Source of the DNA: DATJZH01 sp052146815
GTDB taxonomy: Bacteria > Actinomycetota > Actinomycetes > Streptosporangiales > Streptosporangiaceae
Direction of reading: 5' to 3'
NCBI GenBank assembly: GCA_052146815.1
Contig: JBKQMG010000064.1
Location: forward strand, 1-64,000
DNA: 64,000 bases
Shown: one piece after another, positions 41,138 to 51,345 of the stretch
How the letters are laid out: each line of letters opens with the position of its first letter
Numbering within the stretch: the stretch's first letter is position 1
Program-made: the position numbers and the translations under genes
Notes under the pieces: generated by a model
The model's input: only the letters and a program-made list of their open reading frames with translations
What the model was told of the DNA's origin: nothing
The model's database searches: none

Positions 41138-42084
41138 GCGACACCGACTTTCCGGTACCGGACGATCAGCCCGCCGATGCCCGCTGCGAGAAATACCAGG
41201 AACATCAGGCCGTAGAGCGGCCCGTAGCTTCCGGGACTCGGGATCAGCCCCCTGGTCGTACCGCCCAGCCACATCCGCATCCCGTCCAGGTCGGTGAAAG
41301 GGCTGATCAGCCCGGCCAGGCGCGCGAGCCCGGACGTGCCGCCGCTGGCGGCGCCGAGGCCGTTCTCGCCGACCTGGGTCAGCAGCGTGGCCAGGGTCAG
41401 GCCGAGGAAGAAGAAGATGGCGATCGCACCGGTAGCGAAGGCGCGGCGGCCGCTGAAGGAGGCGAGCAGCAGGCCGAGGCCGGCCAGGACCAGCGCCCAG
41501 GCGACGCCGAGCAGCAGGCCGGGGATCAGCGCCCTGGTCTGGGCCCAGATCGCGCTGCCGCCGTGAACCTGGGTGATCGTGCCGAGGTAGAGCAGCAGCA
41601 GCGGGATCTCGATCATCGCCAGCAAGGCCAGCACCAGCGCGGCGAGCTTAGCGATCGCGTAGTCGATGCGCTTGATCGGCCGGGCGAAGTACAGCGGCAG
41701 GCAGTGGCTGCGCAGGTCGCGGGAGACCAGTTCGGGCGCCTGGGCGGCGATGAAGACCAGCAGCACCAGGATCCGCAGCTGGGCGACGTAGGTGTCGTAG
41801 CTGACCAGCCGCTGGTGGGCCGGGTTCACCGCCATGACGGCCGCGTTGACCACCGCGGGCAGGCACATGATGACGAACGTGAGCAGCGGCACGATCTTGG
41901 CCTTGACCCCGCGGCCGAGGCCGAACGCCGAGCGCAGGCTGTGCCAGCACAGGGCGCGGACGATCTGGGCCCGGCCGAGCCGCTGGCCGGCGTACGCGCG
42001 GTAGCCGATGTCGTGGATCACCCCGCCCGCACCGGCCGCAGCCGCGGGCGTCACCTCTGCCGCGCGGGTCTTGTCAGCGGGCAT
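41134..42084 (-). CDS. ABC-2 type transporter permease
   Basis: A 316-residue permease. After a 40-residue cytoplasmic region (VIHDIGYRAYAGQRLGRAQI) there are about six helices, including VPLLTFVIMCLPAVVNAAVM, LVLLVFIAAQAPELVSRDLR, LVLALLAMIEIPLLLLYLGT and GLMFLVFLAAGIGGLIVRYR. RSHCLPLYFARPIKRIDYAI is the coupling region. It overlaps the upstream ATPase stop by 11 bases and the downstream ATPase start by 4, so all four genes are coupled. It probably pairs with the ATPase at 42074. Confidence 0.87.
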   Translation of the reverse strand: MPADKTRAAEVTPAAAAGAGGVIHDIGYRAYAGQRLGRAQIVRALCWHSLRSAFGLGRGVKAKIVPLLTFVIMCLPAVVNAAVMAVNPAHQRLVSYDTYVAQLRILVLLVFIAAQAPELVSRDLRSHCLPLYFARPIKRIDYAIAKLAALVLALLAMIEIPLLLLYLGTITQVHGGSAIWAQTRALIPGLLLGVAWALVLAGLGLLLASFSGRRAFATGAIAIFFFLGLTLATLLTQVGENGLGAASGGTSGLARLAGLISPFTDLDGMRMWLGGTTRGLIPSPGSYGPLYGLMFLVFLAAGIGGLIVRYRKVGVA

Positions 42085-43072
42085 CTGCGGCTCCTGTCGT
42101 CTCGAAGTCCGGCGCCTGATCGTCGCGGAACAGCTCTTCCAGCCGGTGCCTGCGCTGCTCCATCCGGCCCAGCGGCAGCCCGAGATCGGCGACCGCATCG
42201 CGCACGACGTCGTAGGTCTCCTCGCCGCCGAGCCGGACCAGGAGCGCCTTCTGATAGGGCACCGGTTCCACGCCGCGCCGCGCCAGTTCCGCCCGCAGCT
42301 GCGCCAGGCCCTCGTCCACCTCGATCAGCAGGACCTCGCTGGCCCGGGTGAACGAGCTCATGGTGTCGGCCCGCAGCAGACGGCCGTCGTCGATCGCCAC
42401 CAGGTGATCGCAGATCTGCTCGATCTCGCCGAGCAGGTGCGAGGCGACCAGGATGGAGATGCCGAACTCCGCCCCGATCCGGCTGATCAGCTCGAGCATC
42501 GTGGTGCGCCCCGCCGGGTCCAGGCCGTTCGTGGGCTCGTCCAGCAGCAGCAGTTTCGGGTCGCCGACCAGCGCCTGGGCCAGCTTCACCCGCTGCTTCA
42601 TGCCGGTCGAGTACGTGGCGATCTGCCGGTAGCGCTCCTCGTAGAGCCCGACGTGGCGCAGCGAGTCGGCGGCGCGCTCCTTGGCCCCGGTGGCCGGCAG
42701 CCCCGACATCCGGCCCATGTGCGTGACGAACTCGGTCGCGGTGACGTCAGGCGGCAGGCAGTCGTGCTCGGGCATGTAGCCCGTGTGCATCCTGATGCGG
42801 TGGCCGTCGGTCGCGCAGTCGTAGCCGAGCACGGCTGCTTTCCCGCTGGTGACCGGCAGCAGCCCGAGCAGGATCTTGACGAGCGTCGATTTGCCGGCCC
42901 CGTTGGAGCCGACCAGCCCGGTGATGCCGGGCGCCACCGCGACGGTCAGGTCGTCCAGAGCGGTGACGGGCCCCGGGTAGCGTTTCGTCAGCGCCGTCGT
43001 CGCGATGACGGGAGACAGCAGATCTGGTTCTCCCGGCGGTCGCCCGGCCCGCAGGGCTGAGTCCGCGGTCAC
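42074..43072 (-). CDS. ABC transporter ATP-binding protein
   Basis: A 332-residue ATPase, first of the operon. Walker A GLVGSNGAGKSTLVKILLGL, Q-loop region TGYMPEHDCLPPDV, signature YSTGMKQRVKLAQALVGDP, Walker B LLLLDEPTNGLDP, H-loop ILVASHLLGEIEQI. A C-terminal accessory domain of about 100 residues follows. The GTG start at 43072 is preferred because DLLSPVIATTALTKRY follows at normal distance; GAGG lies about 10 bases upstream. The operon encodes two ATPase/permease pairs and may form one heteromeric exporter or two. The 296-base gap to the divergent DUF4129 operon must hold both promoters. Confidence 0.92.
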   Translation of the reverse strand: MTADSALRAGRPPGEPDLLSPVIATTALTKRYPGPVTALDDLTVAVAPGITGLVGSNGAGKSTLVKILLGLLPVTSGKAAVLGYDCATDGHRIRMHTGYMPEHDCLPPDVTATEFVTHMGRMSGLPATGAKERAADSLRHVGLYEERYRQIATYSTGMKQRVKLAQALVGDPKLLLLDEPTNGLDPAGRTTMLELISRIGAEFGISILVASHLLGEIEQICDHLVAIDDGRLLRADTMSSFTRASEVLLIEVDEGLAQLRAELARRGVEPVPYQKALLVRLGGEETYDVVRDAVADLGLPLGRMEQRRHRLEELFRDDQAPDFETTGAADAR

Positions 43073-43368
43073 GTGAGTTCTGCCTCGCTTCCGGCTGCGC
43101 AGAAGGTGCATCAACCGGATCAGGGCACATGACCCGGTCCGGCACATCGGCGGAGCGCTCTCACCCTCTCGCCGTGCCGGCCTGCTGTCATCAGCCCGAA
43201 GGCTGATCCTCGCTCCGGACAGGTAAGAGATCATGCCGGCCATCCGCGGTACCGTCCGTACGCAGCGGCGGGCATGGCGCCCGCGTGCATGGCACGCAAC
43301 TGGGTAAGGTTTGCCTGCGGCAAAAGGTCCCGGGGGAGCCAGGGCTTTCTCGCGGAGGACTCGACGGC

Positions 43369-44268
43369 ATGACGCAAGAGGCGGGCACGCGGCGTGCGGG
43401 CACTGACCCGCCCGGCAGCGGGCGGTTGCGTCTCGCACTCGCCGCCGCGCTGATCGTCGTGGTTCTTGCGGGCATCCGGGCGGCCCGTCCCGCGGTTGGC
43501 CTGCACGGCCCCTGGCACTCCCGCGGCACGCTGATCGGCGTCGCGCTCGAGGTGGTTCTCGCCGCCTTGATGCTGGCGGTCATCCGGCGGTCGCGCCGGA
43601 CGCCCGAAGCGCTACAGCCGGCCGCGCAGCTGCGCGCCTTCCTGCGGATCGTGCTGCTAGTGGCGCTGATCGCCACCCCGGCCGCCATCATCATCAACGC
43701 GCTCGGCAAGATCCACCTGCGGCCCCGGCCGCACCACCAGCGGTCACCCGGCCGCGGCCGGACGGCCCATCTCCGGCTCCGAGGGGCCGGCGCGAGCCTC
43801 GGACCGCACTTCGAACGTGACATCCTCTACGCGGCACTGGCCGTGGCCCTGCTGGCAGTGATAGTTCTCTGCCTGGTCAGCCTGCGCCGACACCGGCGCT
43901 CGGGCCGTCTTACGCAGGCACTTCCCATGCCCGCCGACGAGGACCCGGATCTCAGCCGGGCAGTCCAGTCAGGCCACGCGGCGCTGCGCCAGGTCGATGA
44001 CGCGCGGGCGGCGATCATCGCCTGCTACGCGGCGATGGAACGCAGCCTGGCGAAAGCCGGGGCCGCCCGCGGGCAGGCCGAGACGCCCGATGAACTGCTG
44101 AGCCGCGCCGCGGCGGGCGGCCTGGTGCGCGGGCAGGCCGCGGAGCAGCTGACCTCGCTGTTCTACGAGGCGCGCTTTTCCAGCCATTCGCTGCCGCCGG
44201 AGGCCAGGGACGCGGCCGAGCAGGCGCTCGATGCGCTGGCCGCCGGCCTGCCGGGAGCACCCCGGTGA
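43369..44268 (+). CDS. DUF4129 domain membrane protein
   Basis: A 299-residue protein. Three hydrophobic segments (LALAAALIVVVLAGIRAA, LEVVLAALMLAVI and FLRIVLLVALIATPAAIIIN) are followed by a basic linker, another helix (ILYAALAVALLAVIVLCLVS) and the C-terminal DUF4129 domain: DDARAAIIACYAAMERSLAK, TPDELLSRAAAGGL and LTSLFYEARFSSH. DUF4129 proteins accompany MoxR ATPases and DUF58 proteins. First of a five-gene operon (43369-47748). A TAAGGT at about 43302-43307 could be its -10. ATG chosen at the start of the charged N-terminus; the AGGACTCG region before it is a weak SD. Confidence 0.85.
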   Translation: MTQEAGTRRAGTDPPGSGRLRLALAAALIVVVLAGIRAARPAVGLHGPWHSRGTLIGVALEVVLAALMLAVIRRSRRTPEALQPAAQLRAFLRIVLLVALIATPAAIIINALGKIHLRPRPHHQRSPGRGRTAHLRLRGAGASLGPHFERDILYAALAVALLAVIVLCLVSLRRHRRSGRLTQALPMPADEDPDLSRAVQSGHAALRQVDDARAAIIACYAAMERSLAKAGAARGQAETPDELLSRAAAGGLVRGQAAEQLTSLFYEARFSSHSLPPEARDAAEQALDALAAGLPGAPR

Positions 44269-44809
44269 GCCAGCACCCAGAGCCCACGGCCCCCAGCTGG
44301 GCGGCGAGCTGGCCGGAGCTGGTCATCGGCGGGCTGCTGGCCGCGGCGCTCACCGCGGCCGCCTACGCATTCGCCGGCGCCGGCGCCGCGACGGCTGTCC
44401 TGATCGTCACCGCCGCCGTGACGCTCGCCGCCTTGCGGTTCCTCCCGCAGTCGCCGCCGGCTGCGCCGCCTGATGGCCAGTACGGGCAGCGGCAGAACGC
44501 GCTGCTGTTCATCAACGATTTCTGGCGCAGGCGCGCGAACGTCGCCGACGCCACCAAGTCGCTGGCCAGCTTCGACCACACGCTGCGCGAACCCTTGCAG
44601 CACCTGCTGGCGGCCAGGCTCTCTGAGCGTCACGGCATCAGCTTCTACACCGACCCGGACGCCGCGCGCCGGCTGCTGTTCGCCGGCCAGCCGGATCCGC
44701 CGCTGTGGTTCTGGCTCGACCCGGCGCGCTCGCCCGCGGCGCCCGGCGACAGCCGGCCGGGCATCCGGCCGCGCACGCTCGCCGTTCTGCTCGACCGACT
44801 GGAGCGACT

Positions 44810-44813
<4 letters not shown>
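44265..44813 (+). CDS. membrane protein of the MoxR operon
   Basis: A 182-residue protein with two adjacent helices near the N-terminus (LVIGGLLAAALTAAAYAFAG, then ATAVLIVTAAVTLAALRFL) and a soluble cytoplasmic region: NALLFINDFWRRRANVADAT, LASFDHTLREPLQHLLAARL and PPLWFWLDP. No family name recognised, but proteins of this shape sit between DUF4129 and MoxR in many actinobacteria. The start overlaps the DUF4129 stop (GTGA), and its stop overlaps the MoxR start, so it is strictly coupled. Confidence 0.75.
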
Positions 44814-45793
<980 letters not shown>

Positions 45794-45796
45794 GCC

Positions 45797-47077
45797 GTGC
45801 CGCCCGCGACCGCCCGCCCCCCCGCGGGGACCTCAGCCCTGCGGCCCGCCAGGCTCCGCTGGCGGCAGTCCGCGCTGACCAGCCGGCTCGTCACGCTCGC
45901 GCTCGCCGGCCTGATCATCGCGGTCCTCACCGGGCGCCCGGAATTCGCGGGTGCCGCTGCCCCGGCTGCGGCGCTGCTGCTGGCCTGGCGGACTTCCCGG
46001 CCTGCCGCCATCGGCGTCGGGGTGCGCCTGACGGCCGGGCACCTGGTGGAGGGCGACGAGGCGTCCTTGATCGTCACCCTGAGCGGCTGCGGCGATTACC
46101 TGGTCGAACTAAGGATGATCGCCTCCCCGGCGGTCATCGCCGGGGATCCGGCCGGCAGCGGCCAGGCGGTCCGGCTGCCCTTCCGGGTGGAGCAGTGGGG
46201 GCACCGGCAGCTCGGCACCCTCCAGATCGTGCTGCGGGATAAGTGGCGGCTGGCGGACGGCCGGGCCGCGGTGGAACTGCCGCAGGTCGACTGCACGCCC
46301 AGGCCGACCGTGCAGCGCAGCAAGATCCTGCTCAGCCGGCTGCCCAGTCAGCTTGGCGAGCATCCGGCCCGGGTTCCCGGCGACGGAACCGAGTTCGCCG
46401 GTATCCGCGAGTTCGTCCCCGGCGACCGCCAGCGACGGATTAACTGGCCGGCGACGACCCGGCGCGGGACGCTGCAGCTGAACACGTTCGCCGCCGAGCG
46501 CGCGCAGAACGTCGTAGTCATCGCCGACGCCTCCGCCAATCTCGGGCCGCCCGGTGCCAGCTCCGTCGACCGGGCTTACCGTGGCGCGGCCGGCGCCATG
46601 CGGGCGTATCTGGCGGCCAGGGACCGCGTCGGGCTGATCGTTTTCGGCCGGAGGCTGAGCTGGATGGGCCTTGGCACCGGCGAGCGGCATTTCCGCCGGC
46701 TGGTCGACCTGATGATCGCCGGTTCCGGCGGCTGGGAGCCGCCGGAAGGGCTCGCCCGGCTGCCCAAGGCTGCGCTGCCGCCCGGGGCCCTGATCATGGT
46801 GTTCAGCCCGCTGCTCGACACCAGGCTGGTGGAAGCGCTGCGCGACCTGCGGGAGCGGGGCTTCGCGGTGCTCGTCGTGGACGTCCTCGACCCCGCGCTG
46901 GATTCCCCGCGGGACGCGATCGCCCAGCTCACCCGGCGGATCTGGCAGATGGAGCAGGAGGCTGTCCGGTTCTCGCTGCGCGAGATCGGCATCCCGGTCG
47001 TGCACTGGGATGGCTTGCAGAACATGGACGAGATGCTTGCCCCCTACGCCCGCAGGACGGTGGTGACGCACCGATGA
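45797..47077 (+). CDS. DUF58 domain protein
   Basis: A 426-residue protein with two N-terminal helices (residues about 28-65), a beta-rich immunoglobulin-like segment, and the DUF58 core TEFAGIREFVPGDRQRRINW (consensus G.ef..vReY.pGD..R.IdW), followed by a VWA-like domain: NVVVIADASANLGPPGASSV, DRVGLIVFGRRLSWMGLGTG and LIMVFSPLLDTRLVEALRDL. The MIDAS-like DASAN replaces DxSxS. Partner of the MoxR ATPase upstream. GTG start at 45797. Stop overlaps the next gene (ATGA). Confidence 0.92.
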   Translation: MPPATARPPAGTSALRPARLRWRQSALTSRLVTLALAGLIIAVLTGRPEFAGAAAPAAALLLAWRTSRPAAIGVGVRLTAGHLVEGDEASLIVTLSGCGDYLVELRMIASPAVIAGDPAGSGQAVRLPFRVEQWGHRQLGTLQIVLRDKWRLADGRAAVELPQVDCTPRPTVQRSKILLSRLPSQLGEHPARVPGDGTEFAGIREFVPGDRQRRINWPATTRRGTLQLNTFAAERAQNVVVIADASANLGPPGASSVDRAYRGAAGAMRAYLAARDRVGLIVFGRRLSWMGLGTGERHFRRLVDLMIAGSGGWEPPEGLARLPKAALPPGALIMVFSPLLDTRLVEALRDLRERGFAVLVVDVLDPALDSPRDAIAQLTRRIWQMEQEAVRFSLREIGIPVVHWDGLQNMDEMLAPYARRTVVTHR

Positions 47078-47748
47078 GCGGGGATCCGGCGCTGAGCGGG
47101 AACACCGCGGCGACCCTCGGCACGGGGGTGACCAGCGACACAGTAGCGACCCCCGACGCGGCGATCCGGCTGGCCCCGTCCGCGTCCCCGTCCCGCGGCG
47201 GCGCAGCGCGCCGGTGGACCGCGACCGCCCTGCTCGCCTCGGCCATCGTGGCGTGGGCGGCCCTGCCGCTCACGGGGGGCGCCGCGGGCACCCGGCCCGC
47301 GCTGGTCGGCGCGGCCGCCTGCGGAGCCCTCAGCCTGCTGCAGCTGGCGATCGGGCCGCCGCGGTTCACCGAGTCGGTTTTCACCCCGCTGCTCCTGCGG
47401 GCGGCGGACCAGACCAGGAAGATCGTGTCGGCGGTCCCGTGGCCGGGTGTGATGATCATCGCTGTGCTGGCGCTCGAGGCGCTGCACCCTTCCCGCCCCT
47501 GGCACACGGCGGTACTCGGCGCCGCGATCGTGGCGTTCCTGCTGGCCCTGCACCTCGCGGAGACCGGCCCGCCGCCGCGTGTCCTGCGCCCGCAGCTGCC
47601 GCTGCTCGCGGCCGGCGCGGGCCTGCTCGCGATCTCGGTCGGCGCGGCGGCGCTGCCGTCGGCTGGCGGCGGCCTCGCCGCCACGGCACTGCTGGCCCTC
47701 GCTGCCGGGGCGGCGGTCATCGTCGGCGCGCTGGCCCTGCCGCTGTGA
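47074..47748 (+). CDS. membrane protein, last gene of the MoxR/DUF58 operon
   Basis: A 224-residue protein with a 45-residue polar N-terminus and about six hydrophobic segments: TALLASAIVAWAALPL, RPALVGAAACGALSLLQLAI, WPGVMIIAVLALEAL, AAIVAFLLALHLAE, LPLLAAGAGLLAISVGAAAL and a final Ala-rich helix. No conserved motif identified. ATGA overlap with DUF58 shows coupling. Terminal membrane proteins of this operon vary between genera. Downstream is a broken PhzF gene. Confidence 0.75.
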   Translation: MSGDPALSGNTAATLGTGVTSDTVATPDAAIRLAPSASPSRGGAARRWTATALLASAIVAWAALPLTGGAAGTRPALVGAAACGALSLLQLAIGPPRFTESVFTPLLLRAADQTRKIVSAVPWPGVMIIAVLALEALHPSRPWHTAVLGAAIVAFLLALHLAETGPPPRVLRPQLPLLAAGAGLLAISVGAAALPSAGGGLAATALLALAAGAAVIVGALALPL

Positions 47749-47775
47749 CCAGGCACTGCCCGGCGCGAAGGGATG

Positions 47776-48020
47776 GTCTCTAGGCTGCGGGCCACCCTGG
47801 CCAGTGCGCATGTGCTGTATGAGACGGGGCTGGCACGGCCGGGGCAACGCGATCCGGCTCGACACGGCCAGCGGCACGCTGACGGCCCGCTCGGACGGCG
47901 CCGCGATCACGATGGACTTCCCCGCCGCTCCCGCCGCCGCAGCGGATATGCCGCCGCGGGTGCTGGCTGCGCTCGGCCTCGCGCGGCCGGCGGCCGGCCG
48001 CCCGTCCCGCCGTCCTACCG
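47776..48020 (+). pseudogene. PhzF-family isomerase relic, frameshifted and truncated at both ends
   Basis: The first frame gives RATLASAHVLYETGLARPG, the helix of PhzF/YddE proteins that follows the active-site CGHAT strand (here the CGH is replaced by SRLR). From about 47845 the next frame continues GNAIRLDTASGTLTARSDGA, then AITMDFPAAP and PPRVLAALGLA, a faithful copy of the family's following strands. The N-terminal 70 and C-terminal 130 residues are missing; the end runs into the convergent gamma-glutamyltransferase. It is a relic of a diaminopimelate-epimerase-fold protein. Confidence 0.7.
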
Positions 48021-49841
48021 GCCGGCCGCGTAGCCCTGCATCCCGCGCGCGCTGGCCCCCGCGTAGAGCAAGCCGCCCGAGCGGGCCACCGCGCTGACCC
48101 GGCCGAGGGACCAGGGCGGCCGGACGTCGACCCGGTGCCCGCGGCGGCGCAGCTCCGCCACTACCGGCTGGCTGATCCTGGCCTCGACGGCCAGCGATCG
48201 GGGCGCCGACCGCCGCGGGTAGAACGACGAGGGGAAGTGATCGCTGTGGAACGCCGGGGCGTCGATCGCCTCCTGCAGGTTCATGCCGAAGTGCACGTGG
48301 TTGAGGAAGAACGCGAGCGTCCACTGGTCCTGCTGGTCCCCGCCCGGCGTCCCGAAGGCCAGGTACGGGTCCCCGTCGCGCAGCGCCAGGCTGGGCGACA
48401 GGGTGGTTCGCGGCCGCCGGCCCGGCGCCAGGGTGCTGGCCAGCCCGGCGGTCAGGGTGAACATCTGCGCTCGGGTGCCCAGGCAGAACCCGAGCCCCGG
48501 AATCACCGGCGAGCTCTGCAGCCAGCCGCCGCTCGGCGTGGCAGAGACCACGTTTCCGAACCGGTCGGCCACGTCCAGATGACAGGTGTCGCCGGGACCG
48601 AGCTCGGGGGCGCTTACGCCGCCCCCGCCGGGCGACGCGGCCAGAGGCTCGCCCGTTCCGCCGCCCGTCGCCGCGGCGGCCTGGCCCGCAAAATCGGCCT
48701 GGGCGTATCCGGGCAGCCGCGGCGTCCTGCCGCCGGGCGAGCCGGGAGTCAGCTCCGCCGATGCCTGCGGCCCCACGAGTGCACGGCGCTGCTGCGCGTA
48801 GTCCGCCGACAGCAGGTCAGCCAGGGGCACGTCGGCGCCGCGCGGGTCGCCGTACCAGGCCTCCCGGTCGGCGAACGCCAGCTTGGCGCACTCGGTCACC
48901 GTGTGGATGAAGTCGGCGCTGCCCGGCTCCATCGCGGTCAGGTCAAAGCCGTCGAGCAGCGCGAGCTGCTGCAGGAACACCGGGCCCTGGCCCCAGGGTC
49001 CCGTCTTGCAGACGGTCAGCCCGGCGTAGCCGAACATGACCGGCTGCTCAGCGGACGCCCGCCAGGACGCCAGGTCGCTGCCCTCGAGCAGGCCGCGGTG
49101 ACGGCGCCCGGTGACGTCCATCACCTCGGCTCGCTGCAGGTACGCGGCGATGGCCTCGGCGACGAAGCCCTCGTAAAAGGCCCGCCGGGCCGCCTCGATC
49201 TGCGCGTCCCGGTCCCCGCCCGCGGCTTGCGCCTCGGCCAGGAGGCGCCGGTAGACCCCGGCCAGGACAGGATTGGCGAAACGGGAGCCCGGCGCCGGGC
49301 AGCCGCCCTGCAGGTAAATCTCGGCCGAGGTGGGCCAGTGCTCGGCGAAGGTCAGCGCCACCGACTCGATGGCGGCGGCGGCTGAGGCGAGCATCGGGTA
49401 CCCGGCGCCGGCGTAGCCGATCGCGTACTCCATCACGTCGGCGAGGGGCAGCGTGCCGCAGCGCTGCAGCAGCAGCATCCAGGTGCCGAACGCGGCGGGC
49501 ACGCACGCGGCGAGCAGACCGGTACCGGGCACCAGATCAAGCCCGAGGCCGGCGAACTGACCGAGGGTGGCAGCGGCGGGCGCGGGTCCCTGGCCATCGA
49601 GGACGAAGACCTCCTCCCGGCCCGCGTCGTAGCCGAGCAGCGGAACCTCCCCGCCAGGGCCGTTGAGGTGCGGTTCCACCACCTGCAGCACCAGCCCGGC
49701 AGCGACAGCGGCGTCGAACGCGTTGCCGCCCTTCTCCAGCACCGCCATGCCGGCCGCCGAGGCGAGCCAGTGGGTCGATGCCACCATGCCGAACGTGCCG
49801 GCCAGCTGCGGCCGGGTCGTGAACGGCGGGCTTGCGGCCAT
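48015..49841 (-). CDS. gamma-glutamyltransferase family protein
   Basis: A 608-residue Ntn-hydrolase. The large-subunit start GMVASTHWLASAAGMAVLEK, then GGNAFDAAVAAGLVLQVVEP and HLNGPGGEVPLLGYD, is typical. The small subunit would begin at Thr419 in GDTCHLDVADRFGNVVSATP, the nucleophile revealed by autocleavage. Later GGDQQDQWTLAFFLNHVHFG. The usual TTH is TCH here. No signal peptide, so it is probably cytoplasmic, as in many soil actinomycetes. It may cleave glutathione-like or acylase substrates. A Gly/Ala-rich stretch (about 385-412) precedes the cleavage site. GAGGAG precedes the ATG. Its stop overlaps the PhzF relic. Confidence 0.9.
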   Translation of the reverse strand: MAASPPFTTRPQLAGTFGMVASTHWLASAAGMAVLEKGGNAFDAAVAAGLVLQVVEPHLNGPGGEVPLLGYDAGREEVFVLDGQGPAPAAATLGQFAGLGLDLVPGTGLLAACVPAAFGTWMLLLQRCGTLPLADVMEYAIGYAGAGYPMLASAAAAIESVALTFAEHWPTSAEIYLQGGCPAPGSRFANPVLAGVYRRLLAEAQAAGGDRDAQIEAARRAFYEGFVAEAIAAYLQRAEVMDVTGRRHRGLLEGSDLASWRASAEQPVMFGYAGLTVCKTGPWGQGPVFLQQLALLDGFDLTAMEPGSADFIHTVTECAKLAFADREAWYGDPRGADVPLADLLSADYAQQRRALVGPQASAELTPGSPGGRTPRLPGYAQADFAGQAAAATGGGTGEPLAASPGGGGVSAPELGPGDTCHLDVADRFGNVVSATPSGGWLQSSPVIPGLGFCLGTRAQMFTLTAGLASTLAPGRRPRTTLSPSLALRDGDPYLAFGTPGGDQQDQWTLAFFLNHVHFGMNLQEAIDAPAFHSDHFPSSFYPRRSAPRSLAVEARISQPVVAELRRRGHRVDVRPPWSLGRVSAVARSGGLLYAGASARGMQGYAAGR

Positions 49842-50018
49842 GGGCGTCTCCTCAGGGAATGTGATGGTTCCCGACGCTATCCGTCGCGCCGCGCGGCGGC
49901 CGGCCGGGCCGCAGTTCACGTCCCGCCGCGAGTTCTCCCCCCGATCGCCTGGTGATAGATCCACACTGAGTGCAAGCGCCTGGCCCCCGGCGGCCGCGCT
50001 GCGCAAGGAAGGACACCG

Positions 50019-50690
50019 GTGATGACCTCAGCTGCCGCCCGCACCCGCCGTCTGCTCGCCGGCCTGTCCGTGGCCAGTGTCGGTTTGCTGGCCGCCGCCT
50101 GCGGATCGGCGGCCAGCACGGCCGCCGCGTCTGCCCCGCCCCGGCCGGCTGTCACCGGGGCGGCCACGCCGGCCGGCTCCCCGTCCGCGTCGCCCAGCGC
50201 GTCGGCGCCTGCGCCGCCGTCGGCGTCATCGTCTGTATCGCCGGGCGGGCCGTCCCCTTGCCCGGCCGCCTCACTGGGGCTGGGCGTGGGCAGCCCCAAC
50301 GGCGCCGCGGGCAGCAGCTACTACCCGATCGTGCTGACGAACATCTCGGCGGTCAGCTGCACGCTGTACGGGTACCCCGGCGTCTCTCTCGTCACCGCGC
50401 CGGGCGGCAGCCAGATCGGGGCCACGGCAACCGAGAATCCCGCTCAGCCGCGGCGGCTGGTGACGCTCGCGCCGGGCGCCACGGCCAGCGCGCTGCTCCA
50501 GGTGGTCAACGCGCAGAATTACCCGGCCGCCGAGTGCAAGCCGGTGACCGCGCACTGGCTGCAGGTGTACCCGCCCGGCCAGTTCAAGGCCCTCAGCCAC
50601 AGCTTCAGCACGCTGACGTGCTCGGCCACGGGGAAGAACGTGCACGTTCTGGGCGTGGAGACCGTCCAGCCGGGCTCCAGCGGGCAGTAG
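50019..50690 (+). CDS. DUF4232 lipoprotein
   Basis: A 223-residue lipoprotein. Signal peptide with lipobox LLAAACGS (Cys near residue 28), a Ser/Ala/Pro-rich linker to residue about 78, then the DUF4232 beta domain: CPAASLGLGVGSPNGAAGSS, YYPIVLTNISAVSCTLYGYP, GVSLVTAPGGSQIGATATEN, LAPGATASALLQVVNAQNYP and KPVTAHWLQVYPPGQFKAL. Two conserved Cys pairs (disulphides). Function unknown; common on actinomycete surfaces. GAAGGACACCG precedes the GTG at 50019 (ATG at 50022). It is followed 22 bases later by a paralogue. Confidence 0.88.
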   Translation: MMTSAAARTRRLLAGLSVASVGLLAAACGSAASTAAASAPPRPAVTGAATPAGSPSASPSASAPAPPSASSSVSPGGPSPCPAASLGLGVGSPNGAAGSSYYPIVLTNISAVSCTLYGYPGVSLVTAPGGSQIGATATENPAQPRRLVTLAPGATASALLQVVNAQNYPAAECKPVTAHWLQVYPPGQFKALSHSFSTLTCSATGKNVHVLGVETVQPGSSGQ

Positions 50691-50712
50691 CAATCACGGG
50701 AGGGGACTGCTG

Positions 50713-51345
50713 ATGAGGTCACGAGAATTACCGATAGCGCCCGTGCGCGCGAACAGCACCGTGCTCGCGAACAGCACCGTGCTCGCGAGGGCCCTGGCGG
50801 GTGCTGCTGCTGTGGCGAGTGCACTGGCACTCGCCGGCTGCGGCTCTGCGAGCGTGCACCCGGCCGCCGCACCGGACCCGGCGCGCTCGGGCGGCGCCCG
50901 CTGCACCACCGCGGATGTCCGGATCACCCTCGCCGCCGGCGCGGCCGGGGCCGCCGCCGGCAGCTCGTTCGTGCCGATCGAGTTCACCAACAGGACGCGT
51001 GCAGCGTGCGGCCTGGCCGGCTACCCGGCCGTATCTTTCGCCAGCGCCGACGGGGCTGCGATCGGTGCGGTCGCGGCCCGCGACGCCACCATGCACGCCC
51101 GCGCCGTGGTCCTGCCGGCGGGCGGGACCGCTCACGCGTGGCTGCAGATTCTCGACGCGGCCAACTACCCGGCGGGCAGGTGCCGCCCGGTCACCGCGCA
51201 CGGACTGCGGGTGGCGCTGCCGGGACTTGCCGGCGCGAGCTTCCTCGGCCATGCCTTCCTGGCCTGCGCCGCCGCCGGAGCGCCGGGCGGCCTGCTCACC
51301 GTCCAGCCCATCGAGGCCGGGCCCGCCCGCCGCGGAACCGCCTAA
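50713..51345 (+). CDS. DUF4232 lipoprotein, paralogue
   Basis: A 210-residue lipoprotein with lipobox LALAGCGS. The signal region is extended by the duplicated NSTVLA segment arising from an 18-base tandem repeat. The DUF4232 domain begins at ARCTTADVRITLAAGAAGAA, then GSSFVPIEFTNRTRAACGLA, GYPAVSFASADGAAIGAVAA, LPAGGTAHAWLQILDAANYP and RPVTAHGLRVALP. Cysteines match the upstream paralogue. AGGGGACTGCTG precedes the ATG. It is in an operon with 50019, and its stop overlaps the convergent HTH gene by 4 bases. Confidence 0.87.
   Translation: MRSRELPIAPVRANSTVLANSTVLARALAGAAAVASALALAGCGSASVHPAAAPDPARSGGARCTTADVRITLAAGAAGAAAGSSFVPIEFTNRTRAACGLAGYPAVSFASADGAAIGAVAARDATMHARAVVLPAGGTAHAWLQILDAANYPAGRCRPVTAHGLRVALPGLAGASFLGHAFLACAAAGAPGGLLTVQPIEAGPARRGTA
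50749..50784 (+). repeat. perfect 18-base tandem duplication
   Basis: GCGAACAGCACCGTGCTC occurs twice in direct succession in the signal-peptide coding part of the second DUF4232 gene, duplicating six residues (ANSTVL) without changing the frame. Confidence 0.95.
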